DNA of 64,000 nucleotides from Sphingobium sp. HWE2-09. Lineage in GTDB: Bacteria; Pseudomonadota; Alphaproteobacteria; Sphingomonadales; Sphingomonadaceae. Under the pieces are notes generated by a model. That model was not told where the DNA came from. It searched no databases and saw only the letters and a program-made list of their open reading frames with translations. Below are positions 36,620-45,058 of this stretch, in pieces. How positions within the stretch are numbered: the stretch's first letter is position 1; each line of letters begins with the position of its first letter. The translations under genes were made by a program, and so were the position numbers. The stretch is from positions 818,501 to 882,500 of the forward strand of contig NZ_JAYKZX010000001.1 in assembly GCF_035989265.1 (NCBI RefSeq), read 5' to 3'.

Positions 36620-38089
36620 ATGACCCCCGACGGCATCCGCATCGCCCATCCCGACAAATTGTTCATCGGCGGCGCGTGGATCGATTCCACCGGTAACGGC
36701 ATGATCGAGATCGTCTCGCCCAATAGCGAGGAAGTGATCGCACGGGTCGCCGACGGCACGGCAGCGGACATGGACCGCGCCGTCGCCGCCGCGCGGGACG
36801 CGTTCGACAACGGGCCGTGGTCGACCATGGCCCCGGCCGAACGCGGGGCCATAGTGCGGCGCATGGGCGCGGAGCTGGAAAAGCGCGCGCCCGAACTGGC
36901 GGCGGCCTGGACCGCGCAGGTGGGCGGACTCGCCAGCTTCGCGCCCGTCATGACCGGCGGCGCGACCGCCACGCTGATGGCGATCGCGGGCTATGCCGAT
37001 AGCTATCCGTTTGTGGAACGGCGGCCCTCGCACATGGTGAATACCGCGATCGTGGTGCAGGAACCTGCGGGCGTGGTCGCGGCGATCGCACCGTGGAACG
37101 CGCCCTATGGCATCATGTCGGCCAAGGTCGGCTATGCGCTGGTCGCGGGCTGCACCGTCGTCATGAAGCCATCGCCCGAAACCCCGCTGGAAGCCTATAT
37201 CATGGCCGAAGCGGCGGAGGCGGCGGGCGTTCCGCCGGGCGTCGTCAATCTGGTCGCCGCCGGGCGCGATGCGTCCGACCATCTCGTCCGCAATCCGGGC
37301 GTCGACAAGGTGACCTTCACCGGATCGACGCTGGCGGGCAAGCGGATCGGCGAAGTGTGCGCATCGCGGGTAGCGCGCTGCACGCTGGAACTGGGCGGCA
37401 AGTCGGCGGCGATCGTGCGCGACGACTTCCCGATCGAGGCGGCGGCCGCGATTCTGGGGAACACCATCACCATCATGAGCGGGCAGGTCTGCGCGATGTT
37501 GAGCCGCGCGATCGTGCCGCGCCATCGGCATGACGAACTGGCCGACGCCATCGCCAAAGTCATGCAAGGCATCCGCATTGGCCCCAGCGATGCGCCCGAT
37601 ACGCAGCTTGGCCCGGTGGCGATGAAGCGGCAACTCGACCGGGTGGAGGAGTATATCGCGCTGGGCCGCGAGAGCGCCGATCTGGTGACGGGCGGCAACC
37701 GTCCGGCGCATCTGAACAAAGGCTATTTCATCGAACCGACCCTGTTCGCCAATGTCGATAATAGCAGCCGCATCGCCCAGGAGGAAATTTTCGGCCCGGT
37801 CCTCTGCCTCATCCCGGCCGAGGACGAGGAGGATGCGATCCGCATCGCCAATGACAGCAGTTTCGGCCTCAACAGTTCGGTGCTGACCCACGATGCCGAC
37901 GCCGCCTATCGCATCGGGCGGCGCATTCGTGCGGGCGGCTTCGGACAGAATGGCATGAAGCTGGAATTCGGCCTGCCCTTTGGCGGGTTCAAGCAATCGG
38001 GCATCGGGCGCGAGGGTGGGGTGGAAGGCTTGCAGCCCTATCTGGAAACCAAGACGATCCTGCTCGACGGCGCGCCGATGGGCTTCTGA
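36620..38089 (+). CDS. NAD(P)-dependent aldehyde dehydrogenase
   Basis: A 489-residue ALDH-superfamily enzyme oxidising an aldehyde to its acid. The catalytic cysteine is in SGQVCAMLS, the general base Glu in LELGGKSAA, and the cofactor motif is FTGSTLAGKRIG. The oxyanion Asn is in APWNAPYG. ATG 36620 has AGAGGAA nine bases upstream; ATG 36611 is too close to it. It follows the TonB receptor and precedes a DoxX-like membrane gene. Substrates could be aromatic aldehydes such as vanillin made by FerB and the stilbene dioxygenase, or side-chain aldehydes; sequence alone does not decide. Confidence 0.88.
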   Translation: MTPDGIRIAHPDKLFIGGAWIDSTGNGMIEIVSPNSEEVIARVADGTAADMDRAVAAARDAFDNGPWSTMAPAERGAIVRRMGAELEKRAPELAAAWTAQVGGLASFAPVMTGGATATLMAIAGYADSYPFVERRPSHMVNTAIVVQEPAGVVAAIAPWNAPYGIMSAKVGYALVAGCTVVMKPSPETPLEAYIMAEAAEAAGVPPGVVNLVAAGRDASDHLVRNPGVDKVTFTGSTLAGKRIGEVCASRVARCTLELGGKSAAIVRDDFPIEAAAAILGNTITIMSGQVCAMLSRAIVPRHRHDELADAIAKVMQGIRIGPSDAPDTQLGPVAMKRQLDRVEEYIALGRESADLVTGGNRPAHLNKGYFIEPTLFANVDNSSRIAQEEIFGPVLCLIPAEDEEDAIRIANDSSFGLNSSVLTHDADAAYRIGRRIRAGGFGQNGMKLEFGLPFGGFKQSGIGREGGVEGLQPYLETKTILLDGAPMGF

Positions 38090-38091
38090 GC

Positions 38092-38502
38092 GTGATCGCC
38101 CTGGATGCGCGGGGGCGTGGCACCGGTGCGGCGTTCACCGCTGCCCGGATCGTCTTTGGCGGCTGGTTCCTGTTTTCGGGGGTGGAATATTTCACCCCCT
38201 TCGACCTGCAGCCGCTGGGCAATACGCCGCTGGCGCAGGAATTTACGCTGGCCCTGATCCATAGCGGCCTGTTCGCCTGGATCAAGGTGATGGAGGTGGT
38301 CGCCGCGCTGCTGATATTGGCGAACCGGGCCGTGCTGCCTGCGGCGCTGGCCTGCGTGCCGCTCAATATCGTGATCGGCTACTGGAATTTCGTGCTCGAT
38401 CCGGGCGTGGTCGAATATGCGTTCGGGATCGTGACGCTATGGCTCAATGCGATCCTGCTCTGGCCCTGGCGACGGGAGTTGGTGGGGCTGCTGCGCTGGT
38501 AG
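38092..38502 (+). CDS. DoxX-like small membrane protein
   Basis: A 136-residue protein with four predicted membrane helices (AARIVFGGWFLFSGVEYF, LFAWIKVMEVVAALLIL, LPAALACVPLNIVIGYW, EYAFGIVTLWLNAILLW), the DoxX/DoxD-like pattern. Such proteins are often linked to quinone-dependent oxidation or redox stress. The GTG start follows the aldehyde dehydrogenase stop by two bases, so it is the last gene of that operon. A REP-like hairpin follows at once. Confidence 0.7.
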   Translation: MIALDARGRGTGAAFTAARIVFGGWFLFSGVEYFTPFDLQPLGNTPLAQEFTLALIHSGLFAWIKVMEVVAALLILANRAVLPAALACVPLNIVIGYWNFVLDPGVVEYAFGIVTLWLNAILLWPWRRELVGLLRW

Positions 38503-38515
38503 GCCAATCTTCATG

Positions 38516-38578
38516 CCGTTCGGTTCGAGCCTGTCGAGAACCATAACGCAGTCTTCTCGACAAGCTCGAACCGAACGG
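38516..38578. repeat. REP-like palindrome, 25-bp arms
   Basis: Arms at 38516-38540 and 38554-38578 (starting CCGTTCGGTTCGAGCC) match in 24 of 25 positions around a 13-base loop. It lies between convergent operons and could stop transcription from both sides. The unit is of a type I associate with dispersed sphingomonad repeats. Confidence 0.75.
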
Positions 38579-38581
38579 GAG

Positions 38582-39496
38582 TCATTCGAAGAATGCCACC
38601 GCCCGAACTTCGATGCTGGACCGCGTCTTCGTGTCGGGCAGGCTGCTATCGTGGAATGCCGTATGCGGGCAGCGCCACGTCACATCATGATCGCTGTCCT
38701 GGAATTTGAACAACAGCACATCGTCCGCCGCCATGTTAGAGAAATACCACCAGCGATGACGATCGCGATGGCGGAAGATGGAGGCGGCGATCATCTGGTC
38801 CTCGCCCGCGACCGGCGCGGTCAGCGCGTCGCCGACCGGAAATTCATCGACCACGAATAAGGTGTTCGACGTCGCTTCCTCATCCGACACGGTGCGGCCG
38901 TCGCACACCGCCAGCGGCCAATCCTGTGGCCCCGGGGTAAAGGTGCGCCAGAAACTAACGCAGACATAGCGTTTATAGCCCGGCCCATCGGGGAAGGCGG
39001 CGGCATAGGCGCGTTCGGCGGCGCGGCGGCCGGTAATCTCGTTATAATCGACATGCGCCTCGCCCGCCGGGGGCTGAATGCCGCCTTCATGGCGGTAATT
39101 CTCCACCTTCTGCTGTGCGCGCGCGGTGAGATCGGCAGAGGTCCGGATCATCCAGCCGCCCGCCGATACGCAGGACGCGCCGGTCAGCGCCTGGATCGCG
39201 CCTTCGCATTCGCGCAGGTACAGGCGATCCACGTCTTCCTTGTCGAAGAAGTCGGTGATCGCGCTGGGATGCCTGCCCAGCATGAAGCCATGGGTGTCGA
39301 AACGGAAATGATCGCGGATCGGCATCCCGTCGCGCACCACCATGCGATGGTCGCCATAGGTGCCGGTATTAATCTCCACGCCCCGCGACACATAGCGCCG
39401 CGTGACGAAATCGCCTTCGTCCAGATAGCGGATCAGCGCGGGCGCCTGCCGCGCGCTATCCTCTACGTCATCTTCGATGCGGGGCAGGCTCGCCAT
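38582..39496 (-). CDS. CmcJ/NvfI-family oxygenase-like protein
   Basis: A 304-residue protein resembling the CmcJ/NvfI (GA4-desaturase-like) family, fungal and actinobacterial enzymes related to Fe(II)/2-oxoglutarate oxygenases. A HxD pair is at His148-Asp150 (EAHVDYNEITGRRAAE) and a later His in WRCPHTAFHD could complete a metal site. The segment VCVSFWRTF...WPLAVCDGRTV is typical of the family. It overlaps the upstream aldehyde dehydrogenase by TGATG and is the last gene of ligF-ligG-aldh, so it probably acts on a beta-ether metabolite or its ring substituent. No function for such a protein in lignin breakdown is known to me. Confidence 0.72.
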   Translation of the reverse strand: MASLPRIEDDVEDSARQAPALIRYLDEGDFVTRRYVSRGVEINTGTYGDHRMVVRDGMPIRDHFRFDTHGFMLGRHPSAITDFFDKEDVDRLYLRECEGAIQALTGASCVSAGGWMIRTSADLTARAQQKVENYRHEGGIQPPAGEAHVDYNEITGRRAAERAYAAAFPDGPGYKRYVCVSFWRTFTPGPQDWPLAVCDGRTVSDEEATSNTLFVVDEFPVGDALTAPVAGEDQMIAASIFRHRDRHRWWYFSNMAADDVLLFKFQDSDHDVTWRCPHTAFHDSSLPDTKTRSSIEVRAVAFFE

Positions 39497-40932
39497 CAGG
39501 CCACCTCTTCGGGGAGCGCCCCGATGACCGACTTGACCTCCAGAAATTCCTCCAGCCCATATTTGCCGAATTCGCGGCCATTGCCCGATTGTTTGTAGCC
39601 GCCAAACGGCATGTCCATGACCAGCCCGCCTGCATTGACGAACACCGCTCCGGCCCGCAGCCGACTGACGAATTTACGCGCGTGGGCGGGGTCGCCCGCG
39701 ACATAGGCGCCCAGACCATAGGGCGTGTCGTTGGCAATGCGGATGGCGTCTTCATCGTCTTCATAGGGCATGAGGACGAGGACCGGGCCGAAAATCTCCT
39801 CCTTCGCGATCGTCATGTCCGGCGTGACGTTGGCGAAGACGGTGGGGCGGACATAGCTGCCTTCGTCCATTCCCTCGGGACGGCCGGTGCCGCCGGTGAC
39901 CAGGGTCGCGCCTTCGTCTATGCCGGTCTGGATCAAGCCCTGGATGCGGTCCCACTGACGCTGGCTGACCACCGGGCCGATATGATCGCCCTCGCTCTGC
40001 GGATCGCCGACTTTTTTGGCGGCGAACATCGCGCCGACCTTTTCGGCCGCTTCGTCATGCTGGGATTTGTGGACCAGCATCCGGGTGGGCGCGACGCAAC
40101 TCTGGCCACTGTTGAGCAGCACGCCGCCCACGCCCCCGGGCAGCGCCTTGTCGAGCGGCGTCCCTTCCAGGATGATGTTGGGCGACTTGCCGCCCAGTTC
40201 CTGGGCGACGCGCTTGACCGTGTCGGCGGCGTTCTTCGCCACCATGATGCCCGCGCGGGTGGAGCCGGTGAAGCTGACCATATCGATATCGGGATGTTTG
40301 GCGAGCGCAGTGCCGACGCCTTCGCCGTCGCCCTGTACCAGGTTGAAGACGCCCGGTGGCACGCCGGCCGCGTCCAGCACCTCCGCGAAGATGGCGGCGC
40401 AGCTGGGCGCTTCTTCCGACGGCTTGAGGATCATCGTGCAGCCCGCCGCCAGCGCTGGGCCGACCTTGGCGACGATCTGGTTCATCGGCCAGTTCCATGG
40501 CGTGATCAGCGCGACGACGCCGATCGGTTCCCGCACGACGCGGTTGTCGCCGATCTTTTCGGAAAATTCGTAATTTTTGAGCGCATTCAATGCCTGGCCC
40601 AGATGCCCCAGGCCCGATCCGGCTTGTGCCGTCTGGGCGATGGAGATGGGGCAGCCCATTTCGGTCGCGATGGCGCGCGCGATGTCGGGCACGCGCTTTT
40701 GATATTCGGCGACGATGCGTTCCAGCAGCGCAACGCGCTCCTCGCGGCTGGTCTGCGAAAATGTCTCGAACGCGCGGCGCGCGGCGATGACGGCGGCGTC
40801 CACGTCCGCGGCCGTGCCCAGGATCAGGTCGGCGGCTTTCTGGTCGGTGGCGGGGTTGATGACCGTGACGGTGCGGCCGCCCTGGCTGTCGACCCACTGG
40901 CCGTCGATATATTGTTGCGTCGTATTGGGCAT
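39496..40932 (-). CDS. Aldehyde dehydrogenase of the ligFG operon
   Basis: A 478-residue ALDH with catalytic Cys in SGQSCVAPT, Glu in QELGGKSPN, oxyanion Asn in TPWNWPMNQ and cofactor loop FTGSTRAGI. ATG 40932 gives the normal beginning PNTTQQYIDGQWVDSQGG. It lies 10 bases after ligG and overlaps the CmcJ-like gene. In SYK-6 the ether-cleavage product hydroxypropiovanillone is oxidised first to an aldehyde and then to vanilloylacetic acid; a dehydrogenase in the ligFG operon is a good candidate for that second step. This is inference from position. Confidence 0.88.
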   Translation of the reverse strand: MPNTTQQYIDGQWVDSQGGRTVTVINPATDQKAADLILGTAADVDAAVIAARRAFETFSQTSREERVALLERIVAEYQKRVPDIARAIATEMGCPISIAQTAQAGSGLGHLGQALNALKNYEFSEKIGDNRVVREPIGVVALITPWNWPMNQIVAKVGPALAAGCTMILKPSEEAPSCAAIFAEVLDAAGVPPGVFNLVQGDGEGVGTALAKHPDIDMVSFTGSTRAGIMVAKNAADTVKRVAQELGGKSPNIILEGTPLDKALPGGVGGVLLNSGQSCVAPTRMLVHKSQHDEAAEKVGAMFAAKKVGDPQSEGDHIGPVVSQRQWDRIQGLIQTGIDEGATLVTGGTGRPEGMDEGSYVRPTVFANVTPDMTIAKEEIFGPVLVLMPYEDDEDAIRIANDTPYGLGAYVAGDPAHARKFVSRLRAGAVFVNAGGLVMDMPFGGYKQSGNGREFGKYGLEEFLEVKSVIGALPEEVA

Positions 40933-40942
40933 GGGAAAATCC

Positions 40943-41764
40943 TTATGCGGGAATGAGGCCGAGATCGGCGTCCGTGGCGGGGGCGCCCCATTTGTCGCGG
41001 GGCGGCAGCGGGCGGCTGTCCCAGGGCGGGGACAGCGCGAAACTGGAGACGGTGCGGCCTTCGGGCAGGCGACCATTGCCGCCGCCCTGGCTGTAATCAT
41101 AATAGAGCGTCATCAGTTCCTGATGGCTGTGATGACGCTGCGCCACGGGATGTGCCAGGCACGCCTCGCGCCAGCGCAGCAGCCGGGTCAGATGCTGCGG
41201 GATCTGATAGGCCTCATAATAGTCGAGGAACCACAGCCGCTTGAACATCGGCGTGAAGGCGACCTCCGCCCAGCCGAACCGGTCGAACAGATAGTCGCCG
41301 TCCGGCGCATAATGGCGCAGATAGTCGTCCAGCCGCGCATATTGCGCGTCCACTTCGGCCTTATGCTCGTCGCGCTTGGCGGGATCGCGGTTCAGGATCA
41401 TGCGGTAGCCTGCGCCGGTGAACTGGCCGTCGGTCGCGCACAGCATCGCTTCGACCGCATGTTCATAGGGGTCCTGGCGCGCCACCGGCGGATCGGGAAA
41501 ACGATCCTCAAAGTAGCGCATGATGACCATGCTTTCCTTGAGCGTCGCGCCATTTTCCAGTTCCAGCGCTGGCAGCGCGGTGGTGCCGCGCGTCTTGGCG
41601 AGCAGCCAGTCGGGGCGTGGCTGCGATATGTCGATCTCATGATCGGCCATGATCCCGTCCAACCCTTTGAGGTCGAGCAGCAGCTCGATCCGCTCGGAAA
41701 AGGGGCAGCCGGGAATATGATACATGCGCAGCTGCCCTGCGGCCGGTTCGTCCTGCCAGCCCAT
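40943..41764 (-). CDS. ligG: Glutathione lyase LigG (omega-class GST)
   Basis: A 273-residue omega-class GST that removes glutathione from the beta-ether cleavage product (glutathionyl-hydroxypropiovanillone), giving the free ketone and GSSG. Identity to Sphingobium SYK-6 LigG is evident over the full length: MYHIPGCPFSERIE with the catalytic Cys20, DISQPRPDWLLAK, GTTALPALELENG, GAGYRMILNRD, FGWAEVAFTPMFKRLWFLDYYE, YYDYSQGGGNGRLPEGR and the unusual C-terminal tail PPRDKWGAPATDADLGL. The gene lies three bases after ligF. Stereopreference (beta-R thioether in SYK-6 LigG) cannot be read from sequence. Confidence 0.95.
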   Translation of the reverse strand: MGWQDEPAAGQLRMYHIPGCPFSERIELLLDLKGLDGIMADHEIDISQPRPDWLLAKTRGTTALPALELENGATLKESMVIMRYFEDRFPDPPVARQDPYEHAVEAMLCATDGQFTGAGYRMILNRDPAKRDEHKAEVDAQYARLDDYLRHYAPDGDYLFDRFGWAEVAFTPMFKRLWFLDYYEAYQIPQHLTRLLRWREACLAHPVAQRHHSHQELMTLYYDYSQGGGNGRLPEGRTVSSFALSPPWDSRPLPPRDKWGAPATDADLGLIPA

Positions 41765-41767
41765 GGA

Positions 41768-42523
41768 TCAGGCCGCCGCCGTCGCCGCAGGGCGGGGCGG
41801 CATTTCGCTTTTGGACTTGGCGAACATCGCCTGGGCAGCAGGCCGGGCGGCGATCCGCTCGATCCAGGCGACCAGATGCGGCGTCGCTTCCTTGTTGACC
41901 ATATCGGCGTACCCATGCTGCATCCCGTTCGCGATCGCGAAGTTGCAGATATCCGCCAGCGTATAATCCTCGCCCGCCAGCCAGGGGCTTTGCGACAGCC
42001 GCTGTTCCAGACGGTCGATCGATACGCGGATCTTGCGCATTTCCTCGTCCAGCACCTCTTTGGGAAAGCCCGCGCGAGCGCTGCGCCACTTGGCTTGCTG
42101 TTCGGGGATCGGGATATGCTTCAGCTTCTCCTCAAACTCGGCGTCGGACAACTTGCGCGCCATCGGGCCGATCATCCGTTCCCAGCCGATGGTGGAGACG
42201 CACCAGCAGAAATATTCGTCCACCCATTTGGTCCAGACGCGCATTTCGGCGATCTGCACCGGATCGACCGGGCGCAGGCGGATGGCGTCGGGAAAGGCGT
42301 CCTCCAGATATTCGCAGATCACCGTCGATTCGGTGATGATATGCCCGTCATGATCGAGCGCGGGCACCTGGCCGCGCGGGTTGATCGCCTTGAACCAGGG
42401 TTCGTGATGTTCGAACCGCGTCGGGTCGACGAAGCGGGGGGTGAAATCCAAGCCCTTTTCATACAGGGCCAGCAGGGGTTTCAGGCTATTGGCGGCCGGA
42501 CCGAAGCTGTAGAGCGTCAACAT
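41768..42523 (-). CDS. ligF: Beta-etherase LigF (beta-S-selective GST)
   Basis: A 251-residue GST that cleaves the beta-aryl ether of the ketone form of guaiacylglycerol-beta-guaiacyl ether, adding glutathione to the beta carbon and releasing guaiacol. It follows SYK-6 LigF closely: LYSFGPAANSLKPLLALYEKGL, PRGQVPALDHDGHIITESTVICEYLEDAFPD, EMRVWTKWVDEYFCWCVSTIGWE, YTLADICNFAIANGMQ. The N-terminal Ser/Asn pair (GPAANSLKP) implicated in glutathione use is present. It heads the minus-strand operon ligF-ligG-aldh-cmcJ. The 217-base gap to the divergent Nu-GST has CTATCA/TGATAG elements (about 42617 and 42666) but no clear promoter. Confidence 0.95.
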   Translation of the reverse strand: MLTLYSFGPAANSLKPLLALYEKGLDFTPRFVDPTRFEHHEPWFKAINPRGQVPALDHDGHIITESTVICEYLEDAFPDAIRLRPVDPVQIAEMRVWTKWVDEYFCWCVSTIGWERMIGPMARKLSDAEFEEKLKHIPIPEQQAKWRSARAGFPKEVLDEEMRKIRVSIDRLEQRLSQSPWLAGEDYTLADICNFAIANGMQHGYADMVNKEATPHLVAWIERIAARPAAQAMFAKSKSEMPPRPAATAAA

Positions 42524-42740
42524 ACGCTATCCTCACCTTATCGTTGGCGGCGTCTGGTGCGCCTTCGGGGCAAGTGGTGCCGGGCGATCGGGCGGGCCGC
42601 AAGTCGTCTGTCGATACTATCAGTGACGCTACCCGGCAGCGCGGCGCTCAACCTGTCAGTTTCAATGATAGCGCCGCCACTCGCCTTGCGTGCGGGGCCG
42701 GGCTTTGCTTGGGTGGCAACAAGAAAAGCGGGAGAGAATG

Positions 42741-43409
42741 ATGCTGGAACTGCTAACGTCGGAGACGCCCAATGGGTGGAAAGTCTCGATCCTGCTGGAG
42801 GAACTGGGCATACCGTATAAGGTCACGCCGATCGCGCTGACCGATCTGGTGCAGAAGCAGGATTGGTATGTCGCGCTCAACCCCAATGGCCGCATTCCCA
42901 CGCTGGTGGATCATGATGCTGACGGGTTCGCCATTTTCGAATCCGGCGCGATTCTGCTGTATCTTGCGGAAAAGTTCGGGCGGTTCATCCCCGCCGATCC
43001 GCAGGACGGCAGCCGCGTGATCCAGTGGGTGATGTGGCAGATGTCCGGCCTTGGCCCAATGATGGGGCAGGCGACCGTCTTCAATCGCTATTTTGCCGAA
43101 AAGCTGCCCGCCGTGATCGACCGCTATGTGCGCGAAAGCCAGCGATTGTTCGGCGTGATGGACGCGCGATTGGCGGACCGCGACTATCTGGTCGGCGACT
43201 ATTCGATCGCGGACATCGCCTGTTTCCCCTGGGTGCGGGGACATGACTGGGCCGGGGTCGATATGAGCGGTTTTTCCAACCTACAGCGCTGGTTCGACAG
43301 AATTTCAGCGCGGCCAGCGGTGCAGCGCGGGCTGCTTGTCCCGACGCCGCCGACCGATGCGGACATGGCGGAAAAGACTACGAAACAGGGAAAGACCATC
43401 ATCGCGTGA
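42741..43409 (+). CDS. Nu-class glutathione S-transferase (candidate thioether lyase)
   Basis: A 222-residue GST of the Nu class (YfcG/YghU-like): MLELLTSETPNGWKVSILLEELGIPY, NPNGRIPTLVDHD, FAIFESGAILLYLAEKFGRF, and QWVMWQMSGLGPMMGQ. Nu-class enzymes bind two glutathiones and reduce disulfides; in Novosphingobium aromaticivorans one is reported to release glutathione from both stereoisomers of the beta-etherase product. Sitting divergent from ligF-ligG it probably overlaps LigG in function. Two ATGs (42738, 42741) follow GGAGAGA; the second has the better spacing. It overlaps the thioesterase gene by four bases (GTGA). Confidence 0.88.
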   Translation: MLELLTSETPNGWKVSILLEELGIPYKVTPIALTDLVQKQDWYVALNPNGRIPTLVDHDADGFAIFESGAILLYLAEKFGRFIPADPQDGSRVIQWVMWQMSGLGPMMGQATVFNRYFAEKLPAVIDRYVRESQRLFGVMDARLADRDYLVGDYSIADIACFPWVRGHDWAGVDMSGFSNLQRWFDRISARPAVQRGLLVPTPPTDADMAEKTTKQGKTIIA

Positions 43410-43828
43410 CCGCCTTCCTGCAGCGGATCGTCCGCATCGAATGGGGGCATTGCGACCCCGCCGGCATCGTCCACGCCCCGCGCTACTTCGACATTTTCGG
43501 CGAAAGCACGATGCTGTTGTTCGAACGGGCCGGCTTGCCCAAAAAGCGGGAGATGCTGGCGACCATGCCTTTTGCCGGATTCCCGATGGTGGATGTGTCG
43601 GCGCGCTTCTTCGTGCCGACCGCTTATGGCGACGATGTGCTGGTGGAGGCGGACGCGCCGGTCTTCGGCAATAGCAGCTTCACCGTCGCGCATCGGCTGT
43701 CTCTGGATGGCAGGCTGTGCGTCGAATGTGTCGAGAAGCGGGTATGGACGGCGCCCGATGCCAGCCGACCGGGGGGATTGCGCGCGGAGCGGGTGCCGGA
43801 TGACGTGCGGGCGCTTTTCATAGGATGA
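43406..43828 (+). CDS. Hotdog acyl-CoA thioesterase (4-hydroxybenzoyl-CoA thioesterase type)
   Basis: A 140-residue hotdog thioesterase starting at GTG. The catalytic motif EWGHCDPAGIVHAPRYFDIFGE with Asp17 is that of Pseudomonas 4-hydroxybenzoyl-CoA thioesterase. The rest of the fold is typical (FFVPTAYGDDVLVEADAPVFGNSSF). It is translationally coupled to the Nu-class GST. An aroyl-CoA is the expected substrate. A good candidate is vanilloyl-CoA formed by the nearby beta-keto-acid cleavage enzyme, which would complete the route from hydroxypropiovanillone to vanillate. Confidence 0.85.
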   Translation: MTAFLQRIVRIEWGHCDPAGIVHAPRYFDIFGESTMLLFERAGLPKKREMLATMPFAGFPMVDVSARFFVPTAYGDDVLVEADAPVFGNSSFTVAHRLSLDGRLCVECVEKRVWTAPDASRPGGLRAERVPDDVRALFIG

Positions 43829-43836
43829 TATGTGTT

Positions 43837-43892
43837 CCCGCGCAGGCGGGAATCCAGTCCTGCCGCCTCAATTAGGCTCCCACCTGCGCGGG
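43837..43892. repeat. REP-like palindrome
   Basis: CCCGCGCAGGCGGGA at 43837-43851 pairs with TCCCACCTGCGCGGG at 43878-43892 (14 of 15). It follows the thioesterase stop directly and shares its core with the repeats at 44961 and 48902. Confidence 0.65.
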
Positions 43893-43975
43893 CGCACGGC
43901 GTTCTTTATCCACGTTCAGCGCGCGGCAAGACTGACCGCGCCATAGCATCGCCCTTGCAAAAAGGGAGACGCGTC

Positions 43976-44647
43976 ATGGAGCAATCATTCGGCCTTTCCG
44001 ACAGGCGCAGCCTGATCGCGGCGCTGGCGTTGCTGCCGCTGGCGGCCTGCGCGACGCCGATGGGGCGCTATACGGTCGAGGATGCGGTGCGCCGACTGCT
44101 CGAACTGTCGAGTTAGCGCGCTTTTGCCCGGCTGACCGAACCGGGCGGTTTCTATGACGATCAGCTCACCCGCATCACGCCGCCGGACCTGGGCGGCGGC
44201 AAGGGCGGGGCGGTGCTGTCCGCGCTGCTGCGCACCAATGCGGTGCGGAACCAGGTGGGCCGGGCGCTGAACGATGTCGCGGTCGATTTGGCCGACAATG
44301 CGACGCCGGTCGTGATGGATGCGGTGCGGCGCATGACGCTGGCCGATGCCGTATCGGTGTTGCGCGGCGGTCCGACGGCGGCGACCGACCTGCTGGCCGG
44401 GCAGGCGCGCGGCGCAGTGATCGAAGCGCTGCTGCCCGGCACGTCGCGGGCGTTGCGGTCCGATATGTTCGAAATGCTGTCGGCCGCGCTCTCCGCAACC
44501 GGAGGCCGGGACTATCTGGCGCTGGCGGACAATGTGTCGGGCCAGATCGGCGATGCGATCTTCCGGGCGATCGGGCGTGAGGAGGCAGAGATTCGACGCA
44601 ATCCGGGCGCAACGCGCGATCCGATCCTGATGGCGCTGCTGCGATAG
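43976..44647 (+). pseudogene. DUF4197-type lipoprotein gene interrupted by an in-frame TAG
   Basis: The frame from ATG 43976 encodes a signal peptide with a lipobox-like end (LALLPLAACA) and runs into TAG at 44114-44116. The same frame then continues, without a shift, as RAFARLTEPGGFYDD, LLRTNAVRNQVGRALNDVA and DAVRRMTLADAVSVLRGGPTAATDL to a stop at 44645-44647, the pattern of DUF4197 proteins. Without the stop it would be 223 residues. A single C-to-T change (CAG to TAG, giving SSQRAF) explains it. The function of the family is unknown. Confidence 0.75.
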
Positions 44648-44686
44648 GGCTTGATTTCCGTCCCGCGCCATGGTGTCGCTGCGTCC

Positions 44687-44950
44687 ATGGAACAGAAATT
44701 TCCCGGCGTCGCCGAAATCCCCTGGGATCAGCCCGCGACCATGATCGACCTGGATGGCAAGGCACCGCTGATCGGCACGATCCGCGACTGCGCCGTCCAT
44801 TTCGGACTCTACAAGCTGCAGGCCAGGGCGCAGGCGCGCGTGCTGCTGACCCAGCCGATCCATCGCGAAGGCCGCAAGACGCGGACTTGGCTGCTGGAGC
44901 CTGAAGAGATCGAGGCCTTGGCCGAGCGGCTGAAGCGCGAGACGAACTGA
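44687..44950 (+). CDS. Small hypothetical protein
   Basis: An 87-residue protein with no family I can name. It starts MEQKFPGVAEIPWDQPATMIDLDG, has a basic central helix (HFGLYKLQARAQARVLLTQPIHREGRKTRT) and an acidic C-terminal helix (EPEEIEALAERLKRE). ATG 44687 is chosen over a TTG at 44651. It has no signal or membrane segment. Its coding bias is like its neighbours. Nothing in its context indicates a role. Confidence 0.55.
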   Translation: MEQKFPGVAEIPWDQPATMIDLDGKAPLIGTIRDCAVHFGLYKLQARAQARVLLTQPIHREGRKTRTWLLEPEEIEALAERLKRETN

Positions 44951-44960
44951 GGCATCCATG

Positions 44961-45046
44961 TCGTCCCCGCGAAGGCGGTGACCCATCTCCTGGCTATTCA
45001 ACCAGATGCAAGGCCGGGAGATGGATTCCCGCCTTCGCGGAAATGA
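44961..45046. repeat. REP-like imperfect inverted repeat
   Basis: Arms at 44961-44992 and 45013-45046 share CCGCGAAGGCGG and CCATCTCC in inverted order, with a few mismatches and a 20-base loop. The core matches the repeats at 43837 and 48902. It lies between convergent genes. Confidence 0.6.
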
Positions 45047-45058
45047 CGCCGGATAGAG

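Noticed and set aside
33998..37996. A 1,332-codon open frame on the minus strand across the TonB receptor and aldehyde dehydrogenase
   Set aside because: It is the antisense shadow of two clear genes in high-GC DNA; its translation is low-complexity, rich in Arg, His, Gly and Ala, with no family motif.
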